Origin: Morinoia aosen
Taxonomy: Eukaryota; Arthropoda; Malacostraca; Amphipoda; Talitridae
DNA length: 64,000 nucleotides
Direction: 5' to 3'
Assembly: GCA_030386875.1 (NCBI GenBank)
Contig: CM059579.1
Span: 15,286,484 to 15,350,483 of the forward strand
Positions within the stretch are counted from its first letter, which is position 1, and each line of letters opens with the position of its first letter. Below, one piece after another: positions 50,701 to 62,699 of the stretch. The position numbers and the translations under genes are program-made. The notes beneath the pieces are model-generated. The model made no database searches. It was given only the letters and a program-made list of their open reading frames with translations, and was not told where the DNA came from.

Positions 50701-52070
50701 CACACTAGCCACTAACTATAATCATCACTTGATATATCTCGTAATACGTCTTGGTATTACAGCTTGAATGTAACTTAGATTTTCTATTTTACTGAGTATT
50801 CGCGAACTCTGACACTGACACATTTCATTATTTCATAAATATTAAATTTAAAAATTAAACTTTAATTTCCGAATGAAAAGTTAAAAACTTAATAAAATAG
50901 AAGCTTTCACTTAAACGAAATACTTGTACTTGAAGTTAATCTCTTAAGTAAACTAAAAATGCTTAATGATTGACCGACAGCTTGTCCAACTTATTGGCAT
51001 TGATTGAATTGATTTAATATTTTATTTACTGTACTCCTGGACTTTCAGCCCGGCTATTTAGTACTAGTATTTGAACGCCGTAGTTTCAGATACTTTGTTG
51101 ATTCGCTAAAGGTTGGATCTTGTGCTGTTGGCCGCTGCGCACCATCCAGGCTCCTGTGCACACCTGGTGCTGAGGTAATTTTGTTGTATTTTACCACAAC
51201 GCGACCACTTTCATGAAGCTGTCTAAGCTGTGCTGTTGGTTGCTCACACGCTTACAGTTTTGTCCAAGTTAAACAACCAAAGAGAGAGCCATCTAAATTG
51301 GTTGCGAAGCTTTCATTTTTTTAGCTCAGTTGTTATAGTTTGATGAGAGCCATTTAGTAGAAAACAAATTTTGAACTAGATGGTCATCGTGTCTAACATG
51401 AATGGCTTATCTCATTCAAAGCATGGTTTTATTGAATTGTGAGCATAGACCTGGAAGAATCTCATTGACCTACCTATTCATTTGCTAAAATTTAATTTTG
51501 AATATTTTTGAGATTAGCTCTGCAGCTAAAATTTTATAGAATCTACCCACTTAGCTGCTATATGTAAGGAATAAAATACCAACTTCTTGTAGACATGATT
51601 TTGAATTTATACAGAATTTGCCTGTGTTGAACTTTTACATTATGAAATCTCACTGTTTTATTAAATCTGATGCAATGAACCGCTTTTCATTTTGCAATGC
51701 ATGGTTCATGGTGCGTGCGTTGCATTGGACCCTGTCATTGAAAGAATTGCGCGGGAGTATTTGGATGAGCTTAAATATGGTACCAAGTTATTTAGTTATA
51801 ATCCTTATTTTAAGTTATTGATAATTTTTTACCGTATCCATGATTTGGAAGGTCTATTTTTGAAACGCGTTAATATACCTTTAAATTTCCTCGTGCAGAT
51901 TTTTTGTTTGCTTAAGGACGATATTAAGCTAGATAGTTTCTACGATTGAATTTTCACGAAATAATTGCAACGATCCGGAGTAATCTGCTGGCGGCCGTGA
52001 CTTATGAGGAAACATTGATTCAGGGGAGCATGGAGCCAAAAATAACTTTCATCTTATTAAGTTCATTTTA
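47713..52070. other. Unannotated DNA
   Basis: No supported gene. A moderately GC-rich stretch at about 49380-49640 has an open frame of 88 codons on the minus strand without recognised domains. Nothing else stood out. Confidence 0.4.
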
Positions 52071-52660
52071 TCATCTTCTGACCCACACTTCCACACATTT
52101 TCTCGCAAGGCCTATATGAGAGCTAAAGTTTTTATCTTTAAAAGCATTGGCACACTTTTCGCTTGGGTGTCTGATGGGTTCTGTTGGTATCCGTTGGGCT
52201 CTGTGTGTGTCCGGTGGGTTCTATTGGTATCGGGTGGGTTCTGTGGGTATCCGTTGGGCTCTGTGGGTATATGTTGGGTTCTGTGGGCATCCGTTGGGCT
52301 CTGTAGGTATCTGTTGGGTTCTGTAGGTATCCGGTGGTTCTCTAGGTATCTGTTGGGTTCTGTAGGTATCCGGTGGTTCTCTAGGTATCTGTTGGGTTCT
52401 GTGGGTATCCGGTGTGTTCTGTGGGTATCCGTTGGGTTCTGGGGGTATCCGGTGGGTTCTACAGGTATCCGTTGGGTTCTATTGGTATCGGGTGGGTTCT
52501 GGGGGTATCCGGTGGGTTCTGTGGGTATCCGGTGGGTTATGTGGGTATCCGTTGGGCTCTGTGTCGGCCCAGTCTCCTTCACTTTTAGGTCCGGGATTAG
52601 ACCCGCAATGTAGCCACCGACGTTTGCCGCTAATTATATTCACCGCCATTCACATGATAT
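52071..52660 (-). pseudogene. CTLD locus C: dead last exon of a CTLD gene, split by a minisatellite
   Basis: On the minus strand this aligns with the last exons of genes A, B and D. After an acceptor-like TAAATAG it reads AVN..SGKRRWL, 'GSNPGPKSEGDWA' and the triplet EPN. After the array it resumes with 'SEKCANAFKDKNF', then 'KCVEV', and ends at TGA (52073-52071). The conserved 'LWV' near the start has become a stop (TGA for TGG). The two halves remain in the same frame (414 bp apart, a multiple of three), but the intervening array has stops in that frame. No matching CTLD-N exon was found nearby, so this is a lone decayed exon or a remnant of a lost gene. Confidence 0.75.
52164..52562 (-). 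repeat. 20-bp minisatellite inside the dead CTLD exon, about 20 units
   Basis: The unit on the plus strand is close to TCCGTTGGGTTCTGTGGGTA, with some 19-bp units. On the minus strand the unit contains GAACCCAACGGATACC, which matches the EPNGY codons of the exon beside the array. With a 20-bp period every third unit re-reads EPN in a given frame. The unit therefore seems to have been copied from the exon's own ligand-loop codons. Confidence 0.9.
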
Positions 52661-53994
52661 CTATTTATACAGGATTGGAACAGAAAAAACGAATTAAAAA
52701 TAAGTGAAAAATTGGGTACACAGTTAAATGGAATTACTTATTGGTACAATTTTTCAACATTATTGGCTGTTGAGAGTAAATAATCATATATCTGAGTGAT
52801 AGATTATAAATACATAATATTAGGTATTATATACTCTAACCATACGTTGATCGAATTCGCTAGGGAAGAGGTACGCTTGTACGCTAGGGAAGAGAAGTAC
52901 ATCCCGACTTGCAGTCTAATTTCCCATTTAATTTTCTGCAGCCCAATGCGGTCAACACAAGGCGGGTTCGCGGTAGTTTCCATTCCAATGAATTCGTTGC
53001 AGTCAAAAGCAGGTCAGTGCTGTCAAAACTGCACCTGCACTATAGCATTAACAAACTCGTAAATACTGCCAATTGGCTTTCCTGTGTAATTTTCTTCGCT
53101 CAAAGGAGGCCACTCACCAAAATTTCTGCAGGGCAGGGGGCTAAATAACCGCTTGAAAAGAGGAAATTACGCCTGTTTCACTGCACAGCCGCTGCCAAGT
53201 CTTGCTAACAATGTTGTTTCGGTACTGCAATAGAATCGCTGATTTTGAATTGAACATATGAGGAATTCATTCATATATGTCACACTTTTTTCTACCTCTT
53301 CGCTTTTTCCCTGTAACCATAAATATTTGTACAACTACTAATAGATAGATGTCCATTGAAAAATTCGCTATCGTTTTCTCAGTCGTTAGAATTGAGCTTT
53401 GCAAGTAATTTGTTCAACTAACGAAGGATTGGTTAGATTTGAGTTTCTGGTTGAAGTGTTATCCCCGAAAGCAAATGAGTAGGATTCTCTACTGCTATTA
53501 TCTTGTATTGATCGAGAATTTCCAGTGCTTAGAATTAACTCACTCAACCCTTAATCAGACTTTGAAATAATATTTTTTGAGCCGGTTCTAAACTAGTGAG
53601 AATTGCACCAGTTTTTATCAGAAGTTGCCATACAGCACATAAATAATAACTTGCTCAATAATTATTGAGCAAACTCAGCAAAGACGAGCCCTGCTGCAAA
53701 TCTTTTGAATTGCATAGATTTCCTGCATTGACATCTGAAAGTCTTTGTTTAATGCTGATATCAAACCAAACAAATCTTTGATTTGTTTCGCTCAGGAATT
53801 AATTCCAATCTCAGGTCAGTTTCTCACAAGTACTGATTTAACGGTAGGAAATTATGATTACATAAACCTGAATTGTGGCAGAATGCCTCGTTTCTGCCCG
53901 ACTTGGAAATCCAAAATCTCTCTATTCCTTAGAGAAGTGAACAAGAACGAATACGAACTCGTTAACTTGGACCTTTAATTATAGTCATCGTTTT
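52661..53994. other. Unannotated AT-rich DNA
   Basis: No CTLD exon, gene or repeat recognised on either strand. Confidence 0.45.
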
Positions 53995-54600
53995 CTGAGC
54001 ACTTGTACCGAAAATTATTTCGAACGGTCTATTGGGTGAATCAAAGCAAAGGTGAGCCAGTCTTTATTTAGGAAGTGCTGCTGTGACTCTTGCATTAAAG
54101 CGTTGCGGGAAGACTTGGCTTCATAATCTGCGCACTTCATGCGTTGAAACCATGAAAACTTGCAGTATGATTGATATAATGAGTTTTTTGTGTTGAAGCT
54201 TGAAAATATCCCCATTGTTCTGCACTCAGAAATTGGAGTTTTGAACCTAAAGAACAGAATTGAATAATTGTACACATTTTTGAAACCGATCAAAATTGAG
54301 AAAATAAATTGCTGATCTACTGATTGATATACAATAAATCTTGAAGTTCTTGAAGTAATTTGCCGTTATGCTTTTGGGAAAAATCACTGATAAAGGTTCG
54401 ATAATCTTGCAGCGGAGGGTGCCATCGAAATATTAAAGCAATCTTGAAAGAAGTCCATATGGCCATGCTTTTATCTGACAATACAGTAACATCATACCTC
54501 GCAATAAAAACGATCTTTGGCGCGTAGCAGCAACAAACATCACAAAACAGCTTGAATGTATAAATTGAAAACAAAATCTGGAGTAAAATTAGTAAAAAGG
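53995..54600 (-). repeat. Coding-derived dispersed repeat, copy 2 (better preserved)
   Basis: This is the inverted counterpart of 443-1075. Two open segments on the minus strand (54574 to about 54330, and about 54255 to 54015) can be joined through an intron of about 80 bp with GTAGAT donor and TTTAG acceptor, keeping frame. The joined product would contain 'CCCYAPKIVF', 'WHPPLQDYRTF', 'KLLQELQDLL' and 'RMKCADYEAKSSRN', ending at TGA/TAA near 54015. I do not recognise the family. It could be a fragment of a multi-copy host gene or of a transposon protein. Confidence 0.5.
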
Positions 54601-55927
54601 AAAATAAAGAAACAGATTTCTGACATTCAATTAAATGGTACGAAAATTAACTCTGTAAACTGTTTGGCGTATATAGTAAGTAGATCCCTTGTGCCAGAAA
54701 GTAATTCCATTTCTTATTATCATTTTTTGAAACTATAGTTCCTATAAATCCTCGAAATCTACTTACGAAACCCTTGAGTGAAATTACGAAGTATTAAGGT
54801 TCATCATAGAACAAGAAACGTATTATAATATCATACAAAATATTTACGTGCCTCAAAGTCTCAGATCATTTAACAATTCACCTTGGTTCCTAAGATACAC
54901 GAAAACTATGAACTGCAGTTCTTTTCTAATTTTCTAATTTTTTAACAAATTAGAAATATTTGATCTCTCCTTCTCGTTTCTAGACTAAATTAGATTCTGA
55001 TATATATATGGGTTAAAGAATATAAATAGCAGATCAACATTCATAAACTTCATGAAGGATAAAAATGAAAGAGAACTATTTTAAAATTGACGAGTTTTTA
55101 TTCAGGTAAATTAATCAGGATGGATAGCATGTTGTGCATCATTGCAGTATTGGTTACTATGCGATAAATTTCATCAGAGGCTAATAGACGATGACGGTGC
55201 AAACTATTGTATAACTTATTTTAAATAGTTTTTTTTACATTTTGTTCTTGAAATGTAACTTAATCATAAAAAAATTCAGCCCAATTTACTCTGAAATTTT
55301 TGGTTTAGCAATTTTTCTTTGATTTAAAATTATGCCAATATCATCAATCTTATCGAAAGAAATATCGGAAACAATTTATTTGACATCATATTCAGTATTC
55401 ATCATTTTTCTAGATATCAGGGTGACCATTTCTTCGCAAGATAAATAGCCTACTTAAGCTTAGCGAAAAAATAATTCACAATGCACCTTACGAGCGCATG
55501 CTTCAGACTTTTTAATCCCATTTCTAGACTCGTCTGCTGTAGAAATTACAATACATTGAGAACGACAACAGAGAGGGAAGCTAAAACTTTTGAATTTCAC
55601 TTCTCGTCTCGTTCACCATTGAGATGATTCATCGACGTCGCTTATGTAATTGAAATGAAGAAAAAATAACGATATACAATTTAACAATCCAGCACAAATC
55701 ATACTTGCCCAAGGTAAATAACATGCGTTTCTCTTTCCTTTGAGGACAGGTCAACATCAAAATAAATTTGTAAAAGATTTTAAATGAATTAGCAACTCTT
55801 TGATCGGTTCAGGAAGTTTTATTTTGTAGGATGTGGAGAAGCGATGATTGTATATTACTTTTATTTTTCCCTCGCACAAAGCAAGACTTCACACACACCC
55901 TCACTTTGTTACAATTGGTTGTCAATC

Positions 55928-55933
55928 TTTATT
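55928..55933 (-). promoter_or_regulatory. Putative poly(A) signal of CTLD gene D
   Basis: AATAAA on the minus strand, 171 bp downstream of the stop codon of gene D. Confidence 0.45.
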
Positions 55934-56103
55934 TCCCGGGATAGTTTTGCAAGACTCGCCAGTCAACGACATATAGTGGATGTGGGAGGTTGAAAGAGGC
56001 CTAATGAGTGTAGTGTTACGTGCACGTCAAAAATGTAGTTTTGACATGACTAGACCTCTAGAATCTTGATGCATGGTATTAGTCAGCAGTCAAAGGTAAA
56101 AAT

Positions 56104-56327
56104 TTAATTCCATGTCACCTGACACACAGAATTGTGAGCACTGTTGCATTCTGTATCAGCGAGTTTGAGATCCGGTGTTTTCATGACCCTCGCACATGCG
56201 CCGCCGTATGTTGTTGGTTCGCCATATTTCCATGGATCTTTGCTTGCGGCTCCAACATCACGTCCGCTCGGTATCCACTGCCACTTTCCGCTGGTTTTCT
56301 TTACCGCCACCCAAATGTTTTCGTATT
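56104..56327 (-). CDS. CTLD gene D last exon: C-terminal half of the CTLD
   Basis: This exon is 224 bp, one codon shorter than in gene B. It has EPT in the ligand loop and a different loop sequence (tyrosine- and glycine-rich) from A and B. It stops at TAA (56106-56104). Confidence 0.85.
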
Positions 56328-59300
56328 CTGTTAAAAAATAACCAACAAAATTCCGGTAATTAATCGTGAAAAATTATATACTGTTTAGAAATGTGTGGTG
56401 ACTGGCTGAAAATCTTTTCTCACACTATGAGTTCAGGACGCGGCGACAATAGGGTTTCATTAAACATCATAACATCAACAAAGTATTCGTTAAAACTGCA
56501 GGTTTTTTCAACAAGTAACAGATGGGTTGAGCATCCATGTAAAAATATTCTAAAGGAATTCCAAAAGGAATTCTCAAAAGAATAACCCAGCTAAATTATC
56601 AGGCAATGTCGCTAACTATTCAGGCGTAAATGAAATATAAATTTCCCCTCTTCTACGTTTTTGAGTCGATATCATAAATGTATGTGACTATTCAATGCAG
56701 ACATCGGTCAAACGGTGAGTTTTGTACAAGTATTTCGATTTAATAGCTTCCCAAATGTAGACTCGCAGGTTTTTCAACGTCGATGATGGGAATTTCGGTA
56801 CCTTTTTAAATTCTGTTAGGAATAAAATAATTTTTACATCCACAAAATTCATAAAAAATAAAAAAATTTCAATTATTTCAGTTCTTGATTATTTAAAATG
56901 TGTTTCTGCTGATTTATTCAAAAGTTTTGTTGAAAAAGCTAATTTTTAAAAAAATCAACTTAGCTGAAAAAAGAAAAAAATTAAACAATAAAAGTGGAGT
57001 AAAAACCACTTGTAGAAGAGAAAAACTGAAGAACACAAAAATTTGCATTACGGTCTTTCAATAGCATAGCCTAGTAATAGTTCGATATATCTCCTGAAAT
57101 TATTTTAAAAAATTGTCTGATACTTTTCTTTTATTTTCTTTAATAACACGTTCTAACACTTGAATGATTTTGGATTTTTAAAGAAAATCGAATTATAAAT
57201 TATAGTCACAATAATTTAAATATAATTTGAGTGAGAACTCATCCAATTATAACCAGCGTGCAACTCGATATGGTAAAGGAAACGATTTTCTGTCCTGGTC
57301 GTGTTTAACTATGATCATACTGTGTCGAGTGTTCCAAATCTATTTATTAATTATACTGATCACTCTGTGAACTGATCACACCGTGTCGAATGTTCCAAAT
57401 CTATTTATTAAATATCTTGATCACTCAGTGAACTGATAACACCGTGTCGAGTGGTCCAAATCTATTTATTAAATATCCTGATCACTCTGTGAACTGATCA
57501 TACCGTGTCGAATGTTTCAAGTCTATTTATTAAATATCCTGATCACTCTGTGAACTGATAACACCGTGTCGAGTGTTCCAAAACTATTCATTAAAAAAAA
57601 ATTATTATCCCGATCGTTCAGTGAACAGATCGCAGTGAGCCGAGAGCTCCAATGAGCATCTCAGGGCAGAAGCTCATCGATTCATTGTCTAAGAATCGCT
57701 GCGATAATTCATGCATTGATCACCAACCTTCTTGTGGAATGGGCGCAGAGAGAGCAAGTTTTCAACAGTGAACTTTAGATACCGAGGCGACGAAATTAAA
57801 ATGACTCGCGGTTTGATGTTGAAACATGTTGATATTTTAGAGGGTGTAATTGCACAAGTCTCCAGAATAAGAGTTACGACTATTTGTTAGAAACCGGTTT
57901 TCGATATTCCTGAATGTGCACCAGGATGAAATGAAATAACTTAGTGCCAAATTTGGTTTAAAAACTATATTTTTGTTTTTAGTTAGTAATGTTAGTCAAT
58001 TTAAATAACGGATTGCGTTCGTTCAATCCCCTGCATTTGAGAAAGTGCATTTATTGAAATTTTATCACAAAAAACTATTATCCTGCATACAGTACATGTG
58101 AAAAGAATCACTTATTGATAGCAGAACAACAATATGGTTCATAAATCGTAGTTGAAGCAATGTATGAAAAGTAATCGTTGAGAAAGCAGCACCAGGAGCT
58201 GCAAGACGGACATCAATAATTTTGATCAAAAGTTAAAGTAGCGTAGCCTCGAAATTAAAGATAAAATAATGGAAATGTACGATAAATCTTGCTGGGCAAT
58301 TCAACATAAGAAAATGCACAAGTTTTGAACTTTTTATATCAAATATCAAAACACAAAACATAATTTGTTTATTCGTTTGTTCATTAGGTAGAATGCGCTT
58401 AGTGATCTTATAGCACTATCATCACCATTGCATGAAAATAAGAGCTGTGCTGTGATCAACTAAAGCACCAGCAACAAATTTTGCCCCATAAAGGCACATC
58501 AAAATATTGATTAAGGGGTCATTCGGGTCAAATCCTGAATATTTTCGATTTTCTATTTTTAGCTCAAAGCATCGCGTAATTTTTTTGAGAATCAAACGAT
58601 CTGCTTTTGATGCTCGTGTGTTCGTTCGTCTGCTACAGCTCACGAAATGCTAGCCAATTAGGGGAGACCGGTTTTTCTCAAAATCTAAAAAAATCCCATT
58701 TGCTACTTTTCAGCTCATGTTATAAACATTGTTCTCTGAATCTAACAATATGCTTCACTGTCATGTGAGTTTGCTGTCTGCTACTGCTTATGAAAGTCCA
58801 GCCACTCACGTCACTGCACGGCATGGTGACGAGTTTGTAAGGCTTTTGAAAATATGAACTTGTTGACGCTTGAAATGATGCTTCTCCCACAATTTTGACG
58901 GTACAGGAAGGCCAGTATATCAATTTGTAGTGCCTAAAAAGAGCTAAAGATCGTGTGCGAGTTTTTGAATAAATGTTTAGTTTGATACTAATAACTGAAA
59001 TAAAAGGACAAAAATTTTTTTATACACTCAAAATTACAAAGTATTAAAAAAAAAAACACTTGTAACACTTCATAGGAAATTTACATGGGTCCTTGTTAAG
59101 AAATATATATAAAAAAAAACGAAAACTAAACTAAATCATTGGGTGTACAGGGGCACGACAATTTGATCGGTGTTGAGCTGCGGTCTATGTTTGGTTATAT
59201 AAAGGGATTCTAAAATTCTAATATCTGACTCCTGAGCTGATCCTATGATTTCAAAATTATCTATAGAGAACGAATGATTGGTCTGTTCACAATGATGTCT

Positions 59301-61903
59301 GGGAGGAGAATGCGGCAAGGATGCTAGAGGCCGGTTTGTTCTGAAGGAACGGCCTATGTGTTGAAAAAATCTGATCTTCGACTGTTTCTGAGTGCTTCCG
59401 ATATAAGAACTCTGGCAAGTTCCGCACGTAAATTTATAGACAATATTCGAAAGCAATTCAGAGGGCAGCCTGTCTTTATACCTAAAGAATTTTTTAATTT
59501 GGAAGTCATTCTTTAAAGCAAAAATAAAGTCAATCTGGGGGTAAAATTTAGAAAGTAATTTCCTGAAATACCTAATCATTTCTTCAGATGAGGGGCCTAT
59601 GTAAGGAAGAGATATGTACACCTTACATTTACTTACTGTGCACAAGGTTTGTTTCGGACGAGAAAATATATTGCATAAAAAATCACGGACAAGCCTGTCA
59701 AATAAACCGTGTGGATAGCCGTTGTCAGAAAAAAAAGATTTTAAAAAATCTAATTCGGAAGAAAAGTTGGAGTATGAGGAGGATAGGTTATATGCACGAT
59801 GGAGAAGGGTTCGTATTGAATTAAGTTTATAGCGGAAGTGACAGAAACTGAAGAAACTGCAGCCTAACCCAGTAAAAGTTGGTTTGCGGTATACACTGGA
59901 AACGAAACCCTGCTCTGTTCTACTGATATTGAGATCTAAAAAAGGTAATCTATTGTTTTGTTCAGGTTCCATAGTAAAATTGATATTCGAATGATACTTA
60001 TTGATATGATTTAGAAATAACGGAGCATGGGATTCATCTTCAAAGATTACAAATGTGTCATCCAAGTATCTTTTGTAAAACACAGGTTTAAAAAAATCAG
60101 GGCATTCCTCAAGGTACTTTTGTTCCACTTCAAAATAATACTTCAAAATTGAGAAAAATGTATTTTTGGAAGTTTTTAGTCAATTCAATGAATCAAAATA
60201 TCGAAATTTCATTAAAATATTTCTTCAGATAAAGCATTTAGCTATCTGAATAACATTGTGACCGTTTCGGTAACTTTTGAAGGAGGACATTCAATTTACA
60301 AAATACTTTTTTTCTCAGTTTATTCGTAACAATCTCACATCTAATGAAATTATGAAAACGACACTTAAATTAAAAAATAAGTGTTGCATCATTTCACAAC
60401 AATAGTGAAACTTACAAAAAAAATTTTCGTGCATCACAGACCCTCTTCAATGTGACCTAAAAATTTGACAGTTCAGCCGAACGGTCTCCTCAATCTAAGC
60501 GTAATTTCGTTGAGCTATAAAAATAAAATATCTTCTTGGCCCAACTATTCATAAAATCCTCAAGGTATGATTGCGATTTTAGTTTTTCACCATTCAATGG
60601 GCACTGTATACAATAGACATTAAATTATAAAAAATCATACATTTTTTAGTTGTCTCCTTTATGTTATTTATACAAAACATAAGTCAATGATTTTACCTTC
60701 CCTAATTTTGACCAATAGTAATTAAAAAATGTAAGACACTTCGAAATCAACATAAAAATGCATTACAAATGGGGGAGGGATAACATTTTGAAGTTCAAGT
60801 TAAAAAAGAAGTTTTTTGAAGTTACTTGACTCCAGTATCTGGATCAAGCTTTCTAGGAACTGTTATAAATAAAAAATTCCAGTAGTATTCCTTTTTGGGG
60901 TCTTCTAATGCGCAATAAAAGGACCGAAAAGCCCTCAATTGTTAAAAAATGTAAATTATAGGCCTTTATTGTGTATATAATCTAAATTGGCCAAGAAGCC
61001 ACCGATTTGTTTGCGCACACCTCACCTGCAATAACGCCTGAATATAATCTTTTGTTTGCAATGCAGCTCAAAAGAATGAAAAACTTTAATTTAAGCCGCT
61101 CTTACAAATAAACAGCTTCAAACCTTTCACTGTTTTTGAGTAGAGTCTTAAGAAAGATTTTAAGTTCCTCATTAACTTATAGTAAAGCTATAGTAGGTCG
61201 AAGAAAACGTCAGACAAATTAGCAACAAGCTATGAAATCATTTGTAAAAATTCAAATGAACAAAAATGAGGCATTTCATGACAGTATTCCTGTAAAAGAT
61301 TTTCTAATTATTTTAGAAAACCTGGGAAAACCGTGAATGAAATATTTCACAATTTGACTTGAGAAAAAAACAGTGAATTGCAATTAACTGGAAATAAATG
61401 TCCCTTTAAGAACTATAAAAAAGTGTATGAGGTACAAAACAATAAGAATCAGCACAATAATCACATGACTTCATGCTGTGAATGTTAATTAAATGTGTGC
61501 TGATAAGTCGACCTTTAGTCTTGATAAGCAAAAGAAAGTAAAAGACGCTTGTAATGCTCATGAATATAACAGAATACAGGTTCGATCATCTTCCAGTGAA
61601 TGAAATCAAAACTGTGTATTCGTCAGAGCGTGAAATTTTCATCCACGTACAAAAACGGAATTGGAAGAGGTGCTCACCAGTGAATATATTTTGGAAATGA
61701 ATTCAAATATGACTTACCTGTGCCGCTTTCATTAAGGTAAGTCCTCAGTTTCTTGAACTCCTCATCAGTGCCGGCCTCGTACAAGTTCCCCCCGAGATCC
61801 TCGCAGTTCTGCCGCGCGCTGTACCAGTTCTTCTCAACAGACTCGATGTAGAGGCAGCCGGCGCAGGTGAATTCGAATGGCTTAGGGCAGGGTTTGCGGC
61901 TTT
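56104..61903 (-). CDS. CTLD gene D (partial): two CTLD exons
   Basis: Joined exons (complement): 61903-61718 and 56327-56104, phase 1 junction, GTAAGT donor and AACAG acceptor. The first encodes 'PCPKPFEFTCAGCLYIE', 'NWYSARQNC', 'LGGNLY' and 'EEFKKLRTYL'. The second encodes 'IWVAVKKTSGKWQWIPSG', the loop triplet EPT, 'ACARVM', 'KLADTEC' and 'SVCQV' before TAA. Both are open and keep the CTLD cysteines; an extra Cys sits just before 'AGCL', while the Cys in 'DWC' of A and B is Tyr here. The WND position reads LAD. The signal, N-terminal and module exons were not found before the right edge and may lie beyond it. The 5.4-kb intron holds Penelope fragments and a 61-bp array. Confidence 0.8.
57313..57640 (+). 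repeat. 61-bp tandem array, about five units
   Basis: Units start with GAT(C/A)A(T/C)ACCGTGTCGA at 57313, 57374, 57435, 57496 and 57557, exactly 61 bp apart. A sixth degenerate unit follows. The array lies in the intron of gene D that separates the CTLD halves. Confidence 0.9.
58500..58830 (+). repeat. Degenerate repeat related to the 62.6-kb Penelope remnant
   Basis: It shares a GGGTCAAATCCTGAATA-like start and GTGTGTTCGTTCGTCTGCTAC-like blocks with 62650-62800, where a Penelope-like RT follows directly. A second weaker match lies at 58730-58800. It is heavily decayed and has no open frame. Confidence 0.4.
59136..60146 (-). pseudogene. Penelope-like element: RT palm to GIY-YIG endonuclease, 5'-truncated
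   Basis: This is an open frame of 336 codons. It starts just before the RT catalytic motif: 'ECPDFFKPVFYKRYLDDTF' carries YLDD. It continues with 'RLPFLDLNI' and 'SVYRKPTFTG', a linker, then CxxC ('CGTC'), 'SSYIGST' and an 'IRFFQHIGRSFRTN' segment of the GIY-YIG-type endonuclease. The C-terminus has 'RILESLYITKHRPQLN'. RT plus GIY-YIG is the hallmark of Penelope-like elements. The N-terminal RT blocks are absent because the copy is truncated near 60150; the ATG is fortuitous. It lies in the intron of gene D in the same orientation and belongs to a different family from the 1-kb and 25-kb copies. Confidence 0.9.
60151..61717. other. Intron of CTLD gene D, AT-rich
   Basis: No exon, module or repeat was recognised on either strand. 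Confidence 0.45.
61718..61903 (-). CDS. CTLD gene D exon: N-terminal half of the CTLD
   Basis: This exon is 186 bp, phase 1-1, acceptor GAGCAG as in gene A. It encodes 'RKPCPKPFEFTCAGCLYIE' and the C-terminal 'YLNESGT'. The codon use is GC-rich compared with the flanks. Confidence 0.87.
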
Positions 61904-62699
61904 CTGCTCAAAGCCAACAATTCATCGCAGAGAAACTCTGAAATAATAAAATTTTGCGAATTTTACTGCCATACAGTACAACTTTTTTGGTTCAACGAGT
62001 TTCCATTGAAACTGCAAAACTGCGACAATGAGTTTTCATTGAAACATTTCCATTCTTTTGAATATACCTGTCGGAGACCACTGCTGAGGGTATTACTAAA
62101 AAGTGGCATCTCAATTGGTAACTACAGCTCCTAGGCGTTCCTAACGGTCCACACTGAATTCCGGCCAGGTTTGAGAGCATCTTCCACCCCTACGTCTTCA
62201 GTCAGCATCTTCAATTTATATACATAGGTTTGTCATCTTACGTGGGCATGATTTTGTCTTTTTGTCGTAAATTTATGTTAATATTTCGACTGAATCGGTC
62301 ATTTCTGTAGCTTGTGTTGCTTTAGAGCTTATCATTAATTACTTTGGCGGTAGTTGACCAGTTGAAGAGACCGGTCAAATCAGAAATCTCGTCTTTCTAC
62401 ATAGTTTTGCAATCACATTCTGAAATCTATCGATTTTCAGCGCTTTGTCTAACGTTTTTTACATTATGCTCAAATTTACTGATTCAATAAATGCAATGCA
62501 CCCACATGACAATTTTCTCCTACCATCATGTTCAACTTCAACGACTAAGGGCAGCGTTCTGCTGAATGGAGGCTGTGGAGGCTTTTCTCCAAACATTAGT
62601 ACGAGTATTATGCTCTTTATGCTTTATGCTTGTATTATGTTCTTTACGGGGACCGTCGGGTCAAAATCCGAAATACTATCGATTTTCTGTTTTGAACTC

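Noticed and set aside
52112..52613. Open frames of about 160 codons on both strands of the 20-bp array
   Set aside because: They are products of the repeat. The real signal is the decayed CTLD exon on the minus strand in a different frame.
57313..57640. Regular repeats considered as a CRISPR array
   Set aside because: The 61-bp units are contiguous without unique spacers, and the context is animal intron DNA.
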